Source of the DNA: CAZMSD01 sp964568855
GTDB lineage: Bacteria > CAIWAD01
Length of the DNA: 64,000 nucleotides
Direction: 5' to 3'
Assembly (NCBI GenBank): GCA_964568855.1
Contig: CAZMSD010000002.1
Coordinates: 1 to 64,000, forward strand
Made by a program: the position numbers and the translations under genes. Of this stretch, positions 17,594 to 26,894 are shown in pieces. The notes under the pieces are model-generated. The model did no database searches. It had not been told where the DNA came from and saw only the letters and a list, made by a program, of their open reading frames with translations. How positions within the stretch are numbered: position 1 is the stretch's first letter; each line of letters opens with the position of its first letter.

Positions 17594-18976
17594 ATGTCCC
17601 AGGTCACTCAATGGATTGATGCCTTCGACTCCTTCGTCTGGGGGCCGCCCCTGATGATCCTGCTGGTGGGAACCGGCCTCTTCCTGACCATCCGCTTCGG
17701 CTTCGTCCAGTTCCGCGGTTTTTTCCACGGGACGGAAGTGATCCGCGGACACTACGACCACCCGGACCACCCGGGGGAGATCAGCCACTTCCGCGCCCTG
17801 ACCACTGCTCTTTCAGCCACCATCGGCACGGGCAACATCGTGGGGGTGGCCGCCGCCATCCTCGCCGGCGGACCGGGCGCCGTCTTCTGGATGTGGATCA
17901 CGGCGCTGGTGGGCATGGCCACCAAGTACACTTCCTGCACCCTCGCCGTGCATCACCGCCGGATCGACGAGCGCGGCGTGGCCCACGGCGGTCCCATGCA
18001 CTACATCGACCTGGGCCTGGGCCCCCGCTTCAAGTGGCTGGCCGTGCTCTACGCCCTGTTCACGGCGCTGGCCTCCTTCGGCATCGGGAACATGTTCCAG
18101 GCCAACAACATCGCCACCTCCGTGATCTCGCTCCTGCCGGGCGATATCGCCTCCGCGTCGCTGGCGGCGCGGATCCCCATCGGCCTGCTGATGGCCGGCC
18201 TGGTGGGCCTGGTGATCCTCGGCGGGGTGAAGCGCATCGCCGCCGTTGCCAGCAAGCTGGTCCCCTTCATGGTGGTGGTCTACTTCGGCTCCGGCCTGGT
18301 GATCCTGTTCATGAACTTCCCCCAGATCCCCGCCGCGCTGGGCCTGATCTTCGACCAGGCCTTCCACGCACCCGAGGCGGTGGCGGGCGGCCTGCTGGGC
18401 GGCGTGATCCGCCAGGGGGTGGCGCGCGGCCTGTTCTCCAACGAGGCGGGCCTGGGCAGTGCGGCCATGGCCCACGGCGCGGCCCAGACCGACGAGCCGG
18501 TGCGCGAGGGCATGGTCGCCATGCTGGGCCCCTTCATCGACACGATCATCGTCTGCACTATGACGGCCCTGGTGATCATCATCACGGGCGCCCACGAGGT
18601 GATCTCAGACAAGGGCCTGCTCACCGCGAGCGCCTTCGACGCCGGGCTGCCGGGCTTCGGCCGGATGGTGGACTTCGGCATCGTGCTCTTCGCCTTCTCA
18701 ACCCTGGTGGCCTGGTCCTACTACGGCGACCGCGCCGTCGACTACCTTTTCGGCCGACGGGCGGTGACGCCCTACCGCATCCTCTACACCGTGGTGATCG
18801 TGATCGGCGCCTCGCTGAAACTGGATCTGGTGATACTCCTCTGCGATGCCGTGAACGGCTTGATGGCCTTACCCAACCTGGTGGCGCTGCTGGCCCTCTC
18901 GCCCCTGGTGGCGAAGATCACCGCCGACTACTTCCGGCGCAAGCGCTCCGGCGAGTTCCTGAAGTACCGTGGCTGA
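17594..18976 (+). CDS. agcS: Alanine/glycine:Na+ symporter (AgcS family)
   Basis: Inner-membrane sodium-coupled amino acid importer, about 460 residues with roughly ten hydrophobic segments. Family signatures include LFLTIRFGFVQFRGF, HFRALTTALSATIGTGNIVG, GGPGAVFWMWITALVGMATKY, RGLFSNEAGLGSAAMAH and FAFSTLVAWSYYGDRAVDYLFG. The ATG at 17594 has GAGGAAA upstream and yields the usual N-terminus. The end overlaps the folC start by 8 bases. Confidence 0.93.
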   Translation: MSQVTQWIDAFDSFVWGPPLMILLVGTGLFLTIRFGFVQFRGFFHGTEVIRGHYDHPDHPGEISHFRALTTALSATIGTGNIVGVAAAILAGGPGAVFWMWITALVGMATKYTSCTLAVHHRRIDERGVAHGGPMHYIDLGLGPRFKWLAVLYALFTALASFGIGNMFQANNIATSVISLLPGDIASASLAARIPIGLLMAGLVGLVILGGVKRIAAVASKLVPFMVVVYFGSGLVILFMNFPQIPAALGLIFDQAFHAPEAVAGGLLGGVIRQGVARGLFSNEAGLGSAAMAHGAAQTDEPVREGMVAMLGPFIDTIIVCTMTALVIIITGAHEVISDKGLLTASAFDAGLPGFGRMVDFGIVLFAFSTLVAWSYYGDRAVDYLFGRRAVTPYRILYTVVIVIGASLKLDLVILLCDAVNGLMALPNLVALLALSPLVAKITADYFRRKRSGEFLKYRG

Positions 18977-20312
18977 CCGAGATTCGTCCTCCTTCGATCC
19001 CACCTACCTCAGCGCGGTGGATGAGATCTACCACTACGGCTGGTCCGCCGCCAAGCTGCTGAGGGTCCGGCTGCTCGCGCATTCCATCGAACACTTCTGG
19101 CCCTCGGGCCACCCCACGCGCCTGGTGCACGTGGCGGGCACCAACGGCAAGGGCGGCACCTGCAGGCTCTTCGAGGCGGCGCTTGCACCTCTCGGCCGCA
19201 CCGGAGCCTGGCTCAATCCACACCTTTTCGACTACGCCGAACGCTTCAGCATCGATCGCCGTCCTGCGGAGCGTTCAGAGATCGCCGCCCTCTGGTGTGA
19301 GACCGTGCGCCCTCATTCACTTGAGCGGGCCGAAGGCAATCTCGACCACGCCCTGAGCTTCGCGGAGGCCGGCCTGCTGATCGCCCTGCACCTCTTCGAA
19401 CGCCACGAGGTGCGCTGGGCGGCCATGGAAACCGGCGTGGGCGGGCGCTACGCCCCCACCATGGCCCTCGATGTCGAGCTGGCCCTGCTCACGGACGTGG
19501 GCCGCGACCATCCCCGGACCCTGGGACGTGAGACATGGCAGGTGGCGCTGGAGAAGGCGGGCGTCGCCCGGAAGGGCCGCGGTTTTCTGAGCACGGTCGG
19601 AGACGAAGCCAGGGAATACGTGAGACAGACCGCGCAGGCCGAAGGCGCCATCTGTCGTTGCCTGGATCGCGCAGACCTGGTAGCGCTCAGCGCTGAGATC
19701 GACGCCCTGCGGGAGACGGGAAGGATCGCGGCGGACTTTGAGCCCGGGGAACACTGGCTGCGCAACGCCTGCCTGGCGCTGGCGGCGGCGCGAGAACTCG
19801 AGCCGCAACTGCCCGTGGACCGGGCGCTTAAGGCCATCTGCGCCGAGCCGCCCCTCCCCGGTCGCCTTTGGCGCGTGCGCGAGCACTTGGTGGCGGACGT
19901 GGCGCACAATCCGGACAAGCTGGCGGCGCTGGCGGCCGACATAGACCGGGAATTCCCCGGCAGGCCCCTGCGCGTGGTGCTGGGGATCAGCCGCAACCGT
20001 TCACTCCCGCCACTGCTTAAACCCCTGTTGCCCAGGCTGCGCTCCCTGATCCTGACCGGGGCTTCCTACGCGGGACGCGACCCGCTGGAGCTGCTGCGCG
20101 AACTGCGGGAGAGCCTGCCCGGAATCGAGGCCGAGGTGGAGCGCGATCCTGACCTGGCCCTGGAGCGAGCGCTAAGGGAACGCAGGGACACCGAACTTGT
20201 ACTGATTACGGGCAGCGCCTATACCATCGACCAGGCTCTCAATCCCGATCCATACATGAAAAGGATCAATGCGGAATTCGGGCGGCGCGGCGGAGAATTA
20301 TTTACTTTTTAA
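18969..20312 (+). CDS. folC: Folylpolyglutamate/dihydrofolate synthase-family Mur ligase
   Basis: 447 residues beginning with GTG inside the end of agcS. The ATP-binding loop VAGTNGKGGTCRLFEAAL and NPHLFDYAERFSID are characteristic of FolC, as are EKAGVARKGRG and the late DVAHNPDKLAALAADI (DxAHNP). The enzyme adds glutamate to dihydropteroate or folates. The usual GTNGKGS Ser is Gly here, a modest departure. It is translationally coupled to an amino acid transporter, with proline dehydrogenase 37 bases downstream. Confidence 0.85.
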   Translation: MADRDSSSFDPTYLSAVDEIYHYGWSAAKLLRVRLLAHSIEHFWPSGHPTRLVHVAGTNGKGGTCRLFEAALAPLGRTGAWLNPHLFDYAERFSIDRRPAERSEIAALWCETVRPHSLERAEGNLDHALSFAEAGLLIALHLFERHEVRWAAMETGVGGRYAPTMALDVELALLTDVGRDHPRTLGRETWQVALEKAGVARKGRGFLSTVGDEAREYVRQTAQAEGAICRCLDRADLVALSAEIDALRETGRIAADFEPGEHWLRNACLALAAARELEPQLPVDRALKAICAEPPLPGRLWRVREHLVADVAHNPDKLAALAADIDREFPGRPLRVVLGISRNRSLPPLLKPLLPRLRSLILTGASYAGRDPLELLRELRESLPGIEAEVERDPDLALERALRERRDTELVLITGSAYTIDQALNPDPYMKRINAEFGRRGGELFTF

Positions 20313-20349
20313 CAGCTCAACCTGCTGACAGCTTTCCCGCGGAGACCGG

Positions 20350-21255
20350 ATGGAAGCCTTGAACCGCCTGATCGCCCACACGATCCCTCTCTTTCCCAAG
20401 GGATTCGTCGGCCACCTCTCGCGCCACTACATCGCCGGACCATCCATCGACGACGCCGTGCGCGTGGGGCGGGAGTTGATGCGCGAGGGCTGTTGCCTGA
20501 CGATGGACGTACTGGGAGAGCATATCCGCAGCACTGCCGAGGCCGAGCCCTACTGCCGGAAGTACCTGGAACTGCTGGACCGCATCGCGGGGGAGGGTCT
20601 GGATGCCAACGTAAGCATCAAGCCCACCCAGATGGGCATGGCCCTGGACATGGAAGCCTGCCGGAGGAATTTCCGCCGGATCCTCGAGTCGGCGCGCCGG
20701 CACGGGAACTTCGTGCGCATCGACATGGAGGACACGCCCTACACCGACCTGACCCTCGATCTGCACGAGGGGCTGGTCGCCTGTTTCCCGGGAAACGTGG
20801 GTGTCGTGATACAAGCCTACCTGAGGCGCTGCATGGAGGACGTGCGCGACCGCCTGGTGCCCGGCGGCGCCAACCTGCGCATCTGCAAGGGCATCTATCG
20901 CGAACCCCGCGAGCTGGCCTACCAGGGACGGCGGGAGATCCGCGACAGTTTCCTGGAGTTGACCCGGGAACTGCTGGCGGCGGGCAACTACCTGGGCATC
21001 GCCACCCACGACGAGTTCCTGGTGGAGGGTTCGCTGCGCATCATCGACGAGCTGAGCCTCCCGCCGGAGCGCTACGAGTTCCAGATGCTGCTGGGCGTGC
21101 TGCCGGGACTGCGCCGGGAGATCCTTCGCCGGGGCCACCGCCTGCGGGTCTACGTGCCGTTCGGCGAAGCCTGGTTCGCCTATTCCACGCGCCGGCTCAA
21201 GGAAAATCCCTCGCTGGTCAACCACTTCATCAAGGGCGTGTTCCGCCCGCACTGA
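20350..21255 (+). CDS. Proline dehydrogenase
   Basis: 301 residues; oxidises L-proline to pyrroline-5-carboxylate with FAD and passes electrons to the quinone pool. The TIM-barrel core shows LTMDVLGEHI, ANVSIKPTQMGMALD, VRIDMEDTPYTD, VVIQAYLRRC, LRICKGIYREPRELAYQ, ATHDEFLV, EFQMLLGVLPGLR, and the substrate-binding RRLKENPSL near the C-terminus. This is the monofunctional short type, so a separate P5C dehydrogenase is needed and is not in the window. GGAG precedes the ATG. A terminator follows directly. Confidence 0.93.
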   Translation: MEALNRLIAHTIPLFPKGFVGHLSRHYIAGPSIDDAVRVGRELMREGCCLTMDVLGEHIRSTAEAEPYCRKYLELLDRIAGEGLDANVSIKPTQMGMALDMEACRRNFRRILESARRHGNFVRIDMEDTPYTDLTLDLHEGLVACFPGNVGVVIQAYLRRCMEDVRDRLVPGGANLRICKGIYREPRELAYQGRREIRDSFLELTRELLAAGNYLGIATHDEFLVEGSLRIIDELSLPPERYEFQMLLGVLPGLRREILRRGHRLRVYVPFGEAWFAYSTRRLKENPSLVNHFIKGVFRPH

Positions 21256-21262
21256 CAAGAGA

Positions 21263-21293
21263 GAACGGGACGCTCGCGCATCCCGTTCTTTGT
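21263..21293 (+). terminator. Rho-independent terminator after proline dehydrogenase
   Basis: Perfect stem GAACGGGA / TCCCGTTC with a 10-base loop and a TTTGT tail, 8 bases after the stop. The complementary strand has TCTCTTGTC after the stem, so it may also slow the convergent transcript from the PLD gene. Confidence 0.8.
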
Positions 21294-21327
21294 CACACAC
21301 GCATTCCGCTGCCGAGGGCTTAGGCAG

Positions 21328-23778
21328 TCAGTTCACCGCCACCACCACGTAGAAGCCGCTGGACGGCGCCGCGCCGGCCGATTCGCTGTAGAAGGCGTCG
21401 TAAACCGTCGCAATCAGATTCCCCGGGTCGGGATCATCCCGGGGCGCGGCCAGGCGGTGCACGTGATACGAGGTCGCCCCGGCGCTGGCGCTCCAGGTCA
21501 GGAACACGTCGTTGCCGTCGGTGTAGATCTGCAGGTCGGTCACCGGGTCCGGCGGCGGCAGGTGATCCACGAAGTCGTCCGCGGAGCGCGGTTCCAGCTT
21601 GTGATTATCGTAGCTGTAGTGCAGGTAGCCGGTGATCGAGGCGAACTGCTGGCCGAGTGTCACAGCGGTGCTGTAGCTCAGGTCGTCCACCCGCAGGCTC
21701 CCCGAGGCGTCCTCCACCAGGAACTCGCCGTAGCCCAGGTCCGGATCGGTCACCGTCACGTCGGACACAGTTATCAGCACGCTCTCCCACTGCTCGTCGT
21801 TGGCCGAGGCGCAATCGACGGAACTCGGCGCCGGCGGGTCGTCGGCGCCCAGGACCTCCCAGTCGCTGAGGTTGTAGATCTCCGTCAGCCCGTAATACTC
21901 CTGGACGGTTCCCGTGACGCCCACCGTCTGCCCCACGGAAGGTGTGAACGAGGTCGTATAGACGTAAATCCCGTTCCAGGCGCCCTCCGCGTCCTGAATC
22001 GTCCAGGCGCTGCTGTCGTAGGTCAGCGCGGTCACCACGCCTTCCACGGTCACCTGGCTGCCCGTCAGCGGCGAATCGCCGGAGGGATCTTCCGTGTACT
22101 GCACGTCGTGGATCGGCGTCGCCGCCGACTGCATGCCGTAGCGGGCGGCGAATTCCTGGTAATACTGGTTGGCCAGGTTGGCGTCGTGCAGCACGAGCAT
22201 GTTCTCGTCGTTGGAGTACTCCGCGGCGGAGGACCAGTTGTTGGAGCCGGTGATCACCACCGGGTCGCTGGCTGGGTGATTGGGATCGATGAGCATGTAC
22301 TTGTGATGCAGGTTGCCGCCGAGGTCGTCCAGGATCACCGGCGCGGGCGGGCTCCAGGGATTCTCCCCGCCGCCCGTCATGTCGTTGTATTCGCTGTAAG
22401 GATCGCCGTCGTTGGCCTCGTCGAAGACGCCCCGCACCTCGACTCCGGCGTCGTAGCGGCTCTTCATGGCGTCCGAGATGTCCTGCCGCGTAAAGGAGAA
22501 GATGCAGAAGCAGATCTCGTAATCGGCCCCGGCGATCAGGGACTGGATCTCGGAGCTCAGACCGTCGCTGGGGCCGAAGTACTGCTCTACGGCCACCGTA
22601 TCCACCAGGAATGAATGGACCGTGTTGTCGTACTTGCGGTCTCCGAAGCGGCTTTCCGTCGAAGACGGCGTATCACCCGCGGAACCCCACATCTCGTCGA
22701 ACTCGGCGGTATAGGCCTGGGCCAAGCCGTCCGAGACCAGGCGCACCAGGTTGTTGGCGTCGTAATTCCAGCCGCCCCAGTTGAAGTTCCAGGACCCGCC
22801 GAGAACCGTCCCCGAGCCGGCCGGAGCTCCCGCGCGGGCGTCCACGGTCAGGAACTTGTTGTGCATCAGCCCATCGCCGTCGTTGAGCCCGTAGGCGTCG
22901 TCGATCACGGGCACTCCCGCGGCCTCGAGATCGTCGATCACGGAGCCGGAGTGGTTGCCGTCCTCGACGATCACGCGCAAGGTCACACCGCGGGCGTCCG
23001 CGTTCAGCAGCGCCGTGCCGATCTGCGAGTCGCTGAGGGTGTAGAGGCAGACGTCGATGGAATACTGGGCCGCGTCGATCAGGTCCGTGGCCGTGGCGAA
23101 GAAGTCGGCGTTGCCCGAGGCCGTCTGGTAGGTGGCATAGCCCGCCGCCACGCTGCGGTTGAACCAGGCCGCGATGCTGCCCTCCTCGGGTTCGGTTCCA
23201 CCCCAGGTACTCTCCGGCGTGGGAGAGCCCGTCACGAAATCGACCGGGCAGTCGTCGGTATCCTCCCCGGCGGGATCACGGCTCATGGACTGGCCCGTGG
23301 GCACGGCGCCGTAGGAGACCACGCCCGGCCAGCTGCCGCCCTCCCAGGCCACCACGTCCACGTATCCGTCGTAGTAGCCCGTGGAGAGAATCATCTCATC
23401 TCCGCCGTTGCTCAGCGCGAATCCCATCACCAGGTCGGGGGCGAAGCCGAACTGGGCCTGAAAGCCGCTCAGGTTCTTGGCGATCAGGATCCGCTCCCCC
23501 GCTCCCAGCACCGTTCCGCCGGGGATCTGTCCGTAGAACTCTCCCCCGCCCTGGGTTTCCTCGTCGCCCAGCCACCAGCCGGAGATGTCCACGTCCGAGG
23601 CGGTGGGATTGTAGAGTTCGATGAACTCGTCGTCGTCGCCGACCGCCGCGCCGTCGTAATACACCTCGTCCACCACCACGTAATCGGCGATGGAGGCGTG
23701 GGCGGCGGTGGCGAAGAGCAACATTGCGAGAGCCGAGGACAAACCGGCAGACAAGTTTAATCGAAGGCTGCGCTGCAT
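21328..23778 (-). CDS. Exported phospholipase D-fold protein with lamin-tail and OB-like domains
   Basis: 816 residues. Signal peptide at residues 1-27 (LSSALAMLLFATAAHAS). Residues 30-150 form a lamin-tail domain (DEFIELYNPTASDVDISGWW). Two PLD catalytic motifs follow: H306, K308, D313 in HNKFLTVD with GSWNFN after it, and H491, K493, D498 in HHKYMLID with GSNNWSS after it. Residues ~560-700 resemble the OB-like domain of exported nucleases (VTVEGVVTALTYDSSAWTIQ, GIYVYTTSF). The C-terminus is fibronectin-like. With both HKD motifs intact it is probably an active phosphodiesterase; DNA is a likely substrate given the LTD and OB modules, but this is inferred. GGAG lies 7 bases before the ATG at 23778. 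Confidence 0.85.
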   Translation of the reverse strand: MQRSLRLNLSAGLSSALAMLLFATAAHASIADYVVVDEVYYDGAAVGDDDEFIELYNPTASDVDISGWWLGDEETQGGGEFYGQIPGGTVLGAGERILIAKNLSGFQAQFGFAPDLVMGFALSNGGDEMILSTGYYDGYVDVVAWEGGSWPGVVSYGAVPTGQSMSRDPAGEDTDDCPVDFVTGSPTPESTWGGTEPEEGSIAAWFNRSVAAGYATYQTASGNADFFATATDLIDAAQYSIDVCLYTLSDSQIGTALLNADARGVTLRVIVEDGNHSGSVIDDLEAAGVPVIDDAYGLNDGDGLMHNKFLTVDARAGAPAGSGTVLGGSWNFNWGGWNYDANNLVRLVSDGLAQAYTAEFDEMWGSAGDTPSSTESRFGDRKYDNTVHSFLVDTVAVEQYFGPSDGLSSEIQSLIAGADYEICFCIFSFTRQDISDAMKSRYDAGVEVRGVFDEANDGDPYSEYNDMTGGGENPWSPPAPVILDDLGGNLHHKYMLIDPNHPASDPVVITGSNNWSSAAEYSNDENMLVLHDANLANQYYQEFAARYGMQSAATPIHDVQYTEDPSGDSPLTGSQVTVEGVVTALTYDSSAWTIQDAEGAWNGIYVYTTSFTPSVGQTVGVTGTVQEYYGLTEIYNLSDWEVLGADDPPAPSSVDCASANDEQWESVLITVSDVTVTDPDLGYGEFLVEDASGSLRVDDLSYSTAVTLGQQFASITGYLHYSYDNHKLEPRSADDFVDHLPPPDPVTDLQIYTDGNDVFLTWSASAGATSYHVHRLAAPRDDPDPGNLIATVYDAFYSESAGAAPSSGFYVVVAVN

Positions 23779-24030
23779 CGTCAATCTCCAGGCTTGAGCA
23801 GCATGGCCGGGTCCCGCACTCCGCGGGTCCGCTTCCACAAAGCTGCAATACTTGTTTTCGTCGGGCGGGGAGCCTGCCGGACAGGTTCCCTGCGGATAGT
23901 ACGAAATCAAAGTGAATTCTCAATCAGCGGCGTGGACCGGTTTAAAATTCAACCATCCATCCGCCGGCGGTCCGCCTCGCTGCTCAGAGCGCCGGCCGCC
24001 TAGCGTGGCGAGCCCGGAATCGCCGCGAAG

Positions 24031-24060
24031 AAAAAGGGGCCGCCTCGCGAGGCAGCCCCT
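24031..24060 (-). terminator. Terminator of tRNA-Gln
   Basis: On the minus strand, GGGGCTGCCT and AGGCGGCCCC form a stem with one mismatch and a CGCG loop, followed by TTTTTCTT. It starts about 10 bases after the tRNA 3' end. Confidence 0.85.
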
Positions 24061-24069
24061 CTTTCTGCA

Positions 24070-24140
24070 CTGGGCCGCAGGGAGTCGAACCCCGATTCAC
24101 GGAACCAGAATCCGTTGTCCTGCCATTAGACGACGGCCCA
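24070..24140 (-). tRNA. tRNA-Gln (CTG)
   Basis: Cloverleaf on the minus strand. The acceptor TGGGCCG pairs with CGGCCCA, the discriminator is G as in glutamine tRNAs, the anticodon loop TTCTGGT gives CTG, and the T-loop is GGTTCGACTCC. It has its own promoter and terminator. Confidence 0.94.
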
Positions 24141-24158
24141 GTATTTCTGGAAACACTG

Positions 24159-24186
24159 AAGATAGTCCAATTGAGTAATTTGTCAA
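24159..24186 (-). promoter_or_regulatory. Sigma-70-type promoter of tRNA-Gln
   Basis: Minus strand consensus TTGACA (24186-24181) and TATCTT (24164-24159) with a 16-base spacer, ending 18 bases before the tRNA 5' end. Confidence 0.72.
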
Positions 24187-24309
24187 GGCGGCGGAATTCG
24201 ACAGGATTCCCCGGCATCCCGCTTTCGTACATTGTGAGCTGCCGAAGATCGGTTGCGGGCGGGCGCGTGTCACAGCCCCGCGGCCGGCCGGAAAACACCG
24301 GAGGCTCCC

Positions 24310-25059
24310 TTGACCTTTCAGATCGGCCTTGAATTCGACCGGGCCATCAACTGGAAAGCCCGGCTGGGCCAGGAGATACCCTTCCTCAGTTCCTGGCTGC
24401 GAAGCTGGAACGCCCTGCGGGTGGCGGACATGGCCTGCGGCAGCGGCAAGCATGCGGCGGCCCTGGCCCGCCTTGGATTCAGGGTCACGGGCCTGGATTC
24501 CAGCGTGGAGATGCTCGACGCCGCCCGCTACGAGACCCAGGGCCTGGCCTGTCGGCTCCTGCAGCACGACATGCGCATACCTCTACAGGACCTGCAGCCC
24601 CAGGACGCCCTGCTCTGCCTGGGCAACAGCCTGGCCCTGCTCTCCGACGAGGAGGAGGTGCTGTCGGCCCTGAAGTCCTTCCGCGCCCTGGTCAGGGCGG
24701 GGGGCGGTTTCATCCTGCACCTGCTGAACTTCGAGCGCTTCCGGCGACCCGAGCGAGGCTTTTTCCCCCTGACGACCACCTGGGAAGAGGGCGCGGCGAC
24801 GGCCCATCACCTGAAATACATCGAGCTGCACAGCGACCATGCCTGCGTGCACCTGATCCGCATCCACCGGCCGCAGCCGGAACGCTGGATCCGCGAGGTG
24901 AAGAGCGATCGCCTGCTGCCCCTGCGGGCGGAGGAGCTCCTGCCCCTGCTGCGAAGCGCCGGCTTCGCCGAAATCGAGGTCTTCGGCGACCTGCGGGGAT
25001 CTTCCTACCTGCGAAGCGAGAGCCACGACCTGGTGCTTTGCGGGCGCGTGCCGAACTGA
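24310..25059 (+). CDS. Class I SAM-dependent methyltransferase
   Basis: 249 residues from a TTG start at 24310, chosen because GGAGG lies 5 bases upstream; the in-frame ATG at 24253 lies further upstream without a ribosome site. The SAM-binding motif I is VADMACGSGKHAAALARLG, followed by the acidic loop GLDSS and motif LLCLGNSLALL. The substrate is not identifiable. It stands alone, with a TTCG-loop terminator downstream. Confidence 0.8.
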   Translation: MTFQIGLEFDRAINWKARLGQEIPFLSSWLRSWNALRVADMACGSGKHAAALARLGFRVTGLDSSVEMLDAARYETQGLACRLLQHDMRIPLQDLQPQDALLCLGNSLALLSDEEEVLSALKSFRALVRAGGGFILHLLNFERFRRPERGFFPLTTTWEEGAATAHHLKYIELHSDHACVHLIRIHRPQPERWIREVKSDRLLPLRAEELLPLLRSAGFAEIEVFGDLRGSSYLRSESHDLVLCGRVPN

Positions 25060-25171
25060 GCGCCCCGCTGCTCTCGGCTTTCTCCAGAGAAGTGCTTTCG
25101 GTGGGAACGGCGGCGAGCTATAAAAACCGCCCCAGAGGGCGGAACCGGTCTCCATCGAAAAACCCAGCGGT

Positions 25172-25194
25172 ACGGCTTTTCGAAGCCGGTTTTT
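25172..25194 (+). terminator. TTCG-tetraloop terminator
   Basis: Stem CGGCTT / AAGCCG closed by a TTCG tetraloop, followed by GTTTTTGG, about 115 bases after the methyltransferase stop. The extra-stable UUCG loop supports a real RNA hairpin. A second hairpin CCGCCC-CAGA-GGGCGG lies at 25130-25145 with its T run on the other strand. Confidence 0.65.
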
Positions 25195-25300
25195 GGTGGG
25201 GGAATTCGGATCCGATCCGGTCGCCTGAAGGTCGACCGGAATCACTTCTACGCAAATAATGATAATTAACCGATAATTCAAACCGCCGCCACCGCAGCTC

Positions 25301-26401
25301 ATGAACGTACCGCTCTTCCCGCATGTCCTGGCGAAAACGGCCTGGCCCCGCAGGGACGCCAACGCTCGCAACAGCCGACTCTCGGCGACCGAGCTGCCCG
25401 GGGACCTGCGCCCGCTCCAGAGAATGGAACCGCCCCCGCCCTCGCCGGGAGGAGATGAATGTATCACGGGCTGGGAGGGCGGACTGCTGGTCCGCCGGGG
25501 CGGGTGGCTCTGCGGCTTCGGCGCTTCCGGGCTCGAACTCTTCCGAACGCCCCTGGCCGCGCCCGACGCCGCCCCGGAGATGCAGCGCGGCGAAACTCCC
25601 CCGGCCCGCTCCGCGCCGGCCATGCTGGAGAACGGCACCTGCGTCGTCACCTTCGGTCCCCACCTGGTGTACATCGGTTCCTCGGGATCGATCGAGACCG
25701 GGCTGACCGGGGAAGACCAGGTCCTGCTGGGGGGAGCATCGCCCAACTGCACGCCGGACGGCAAGCTGGTGCTGACCTGCGAATCGGGAGAGGTGAACCT
25801 GGTGCTGCACGAGGAGGTGCTGGCGCTGACGGCGCCCCTGCCGCTGCCGGGCCGCAGGAGGAAGGGCCCGCGCGCCTCCTGTCCCGCGGTGTACCCGGAC
25901 GGCTCGCTGGCCTGCTGCGACACCTTCGGCCTGCGCCGCCTGATGCAGGACGGCATGGTGCGCTGGACGGGCCCGGCGGTCCGCCTGGACCGCGCGCCCG
26001 TGCTCGACCTCCGCGGGATCTGCGCGGTCTGCGACCTCAAGGGCCGGACCCTGTTCCTGGATCCCGACGGCCTCTGCGCCGCGGAGTTCCCCTTTCCCAT
26101 GCTGTGCGCGGAACGCCCCGGGGGCGGCTGGGCGGCCCTGGGAGACGATCGCCTGCTGCTTCTGGACGCGCGGCACCGCGAGTCGTGGAGTCGAGCGCTG
26201 CCAACGGGAGAGCATCCCCCCCTGGTGGACCGCCGGGGCTGGATCTGCCTGCTCGACGGCGAGCGGCGCCTGCTGCTCTTCGACGCCGCAGGCGACTTGA
26301 AAGCTCAGCACGAAGGGATCGAACCTGCCGGCGCGCCCTCGCTGGTGCGCTCCGGAAGGGTGGCGGTTCCTTGCCGCGATGAACTGCTGCTGCTGGGATG
26401 A
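25301..26401 (+). CDS. Uncharacterised beta-propeller-like protein
   Basis: 366 residues, no signal peptide. Repeating short beta-strand units with G-x-L-x-x-x-D patterns (PDGKLVLTCESGEVNLVL, YPDGSLACCDTFGLRRL, CDLKGRTLFLDPDGL, DRRGWICLLDGERRLLLF) suggest a PQQ/WD-like propeller. The assigned ATG has no strong ribosome site, so the true start could be internal. I do not recognise the family. Confidence 0.6.
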   Translation: MNVPLFPHVLAKTAWPRRDANARNSRLSATELPGDLRPLQRMEPPPPSPGGDECITGWEGGLLVRRGGWLCGFGASGLELFRTPLAAPDAAPEMQRGETPPARSAPAMLENGTCVVTFGPHLVYIGSSGSIETGLTGEDQVLLGGASPNCTPDGKLVLTCESGEVNLVLHEEVLALTAPLPLPGRRRKGPRASCPAVYPDGSLACCDTFGLRRLMQDGMVRWTGPAVRLDRAPVLDLRGICAVCDLKGRTLFLDPDGLCAAEFPFPMLCAERPGGGWAALGDDRLLLLDARHRESWSRALPTGEHPPLVDRRGWICLLDGERRLLLFDAAGDLKAQHEGIEPAGAPSLVRSGRVAVPCRDELLLLG

Positions 26402-26480
26402 ATGCTGAAGACGGGACCGTCTGCTGACCGGGATTCGAAGCCGCCGTGTACCGCGAAAGTGCCGGAGCACGCCCGGACGA

Positions 26481-26786
26481 TCAGTCCTTCTTGTGCTCCT
26501 CGAGTTTCTCCTTGACCGCTTCCCCTCCTTTCTCGAGCAGCTTCCCGCCCTCATCCTTAACGGTCTCGATCACCTTTTCTCCATGGCGGCTGAGCTCCTC
26601 CAAAGGTTCGGGCATTTCCGTTCCGGTTACACGGAACCAGATGATCACGCCCGCCAGGATCAGCAGGGCCGCCAGGGCCAGCTTGAAGAGTCGCTTGATC
26701 AGGCCGTAGAACAGCACCACGGCCAGCAGCAGCACGATCGCCAGCACGTAGGGGTTACTGCCGAGTGAAAGCAGCGTTTCGCTCAT
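26481..26786 (-). CDS. Small membrane protein with amphipathic C-terminal helix
   Basis: 101 residues. Two hydrophobic helices (about residues 12-30 and 35-50, PYVLAIVLLLAVVLFYGLI and LALAALLILAGVIIWF) are followed by a charged helical tail (VIETVKDEGGKLLEKGGEAV) ending in EEHKKD. GGAGG precedes the ATG by 9 bases. The tail resembles apolipoprotein/LEA-like amphipathic helices. Function unknown. Confidence 0.7.
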   Translation of the reverse strand: MSETLLSLGSNPYVLAIVLLLAVVLFYGLIKRLFKLALAALLILAGVIIWFRVTGTEMPEPLEELSRHGEKVIETVKDEGGKLLEKGGEAVKEKLEEHKKD

Positions 26787-26894
26787 GGCGGCGGCCTCCG
26801 GTTGCGTGTGTTACATAGTGGACCACCAGGTGCGGGACGGCCCCGTCCGCCGGATGGAAACAGACAGACTCCGGAAATATCGTATTTTCAAGGC

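Noticed and set aside
25038..25259. 73-codon ORF between methyltransferase and propeller-like gene
   Set aside because: Overlaps terminator hairpins and has no ribosome site or domain.
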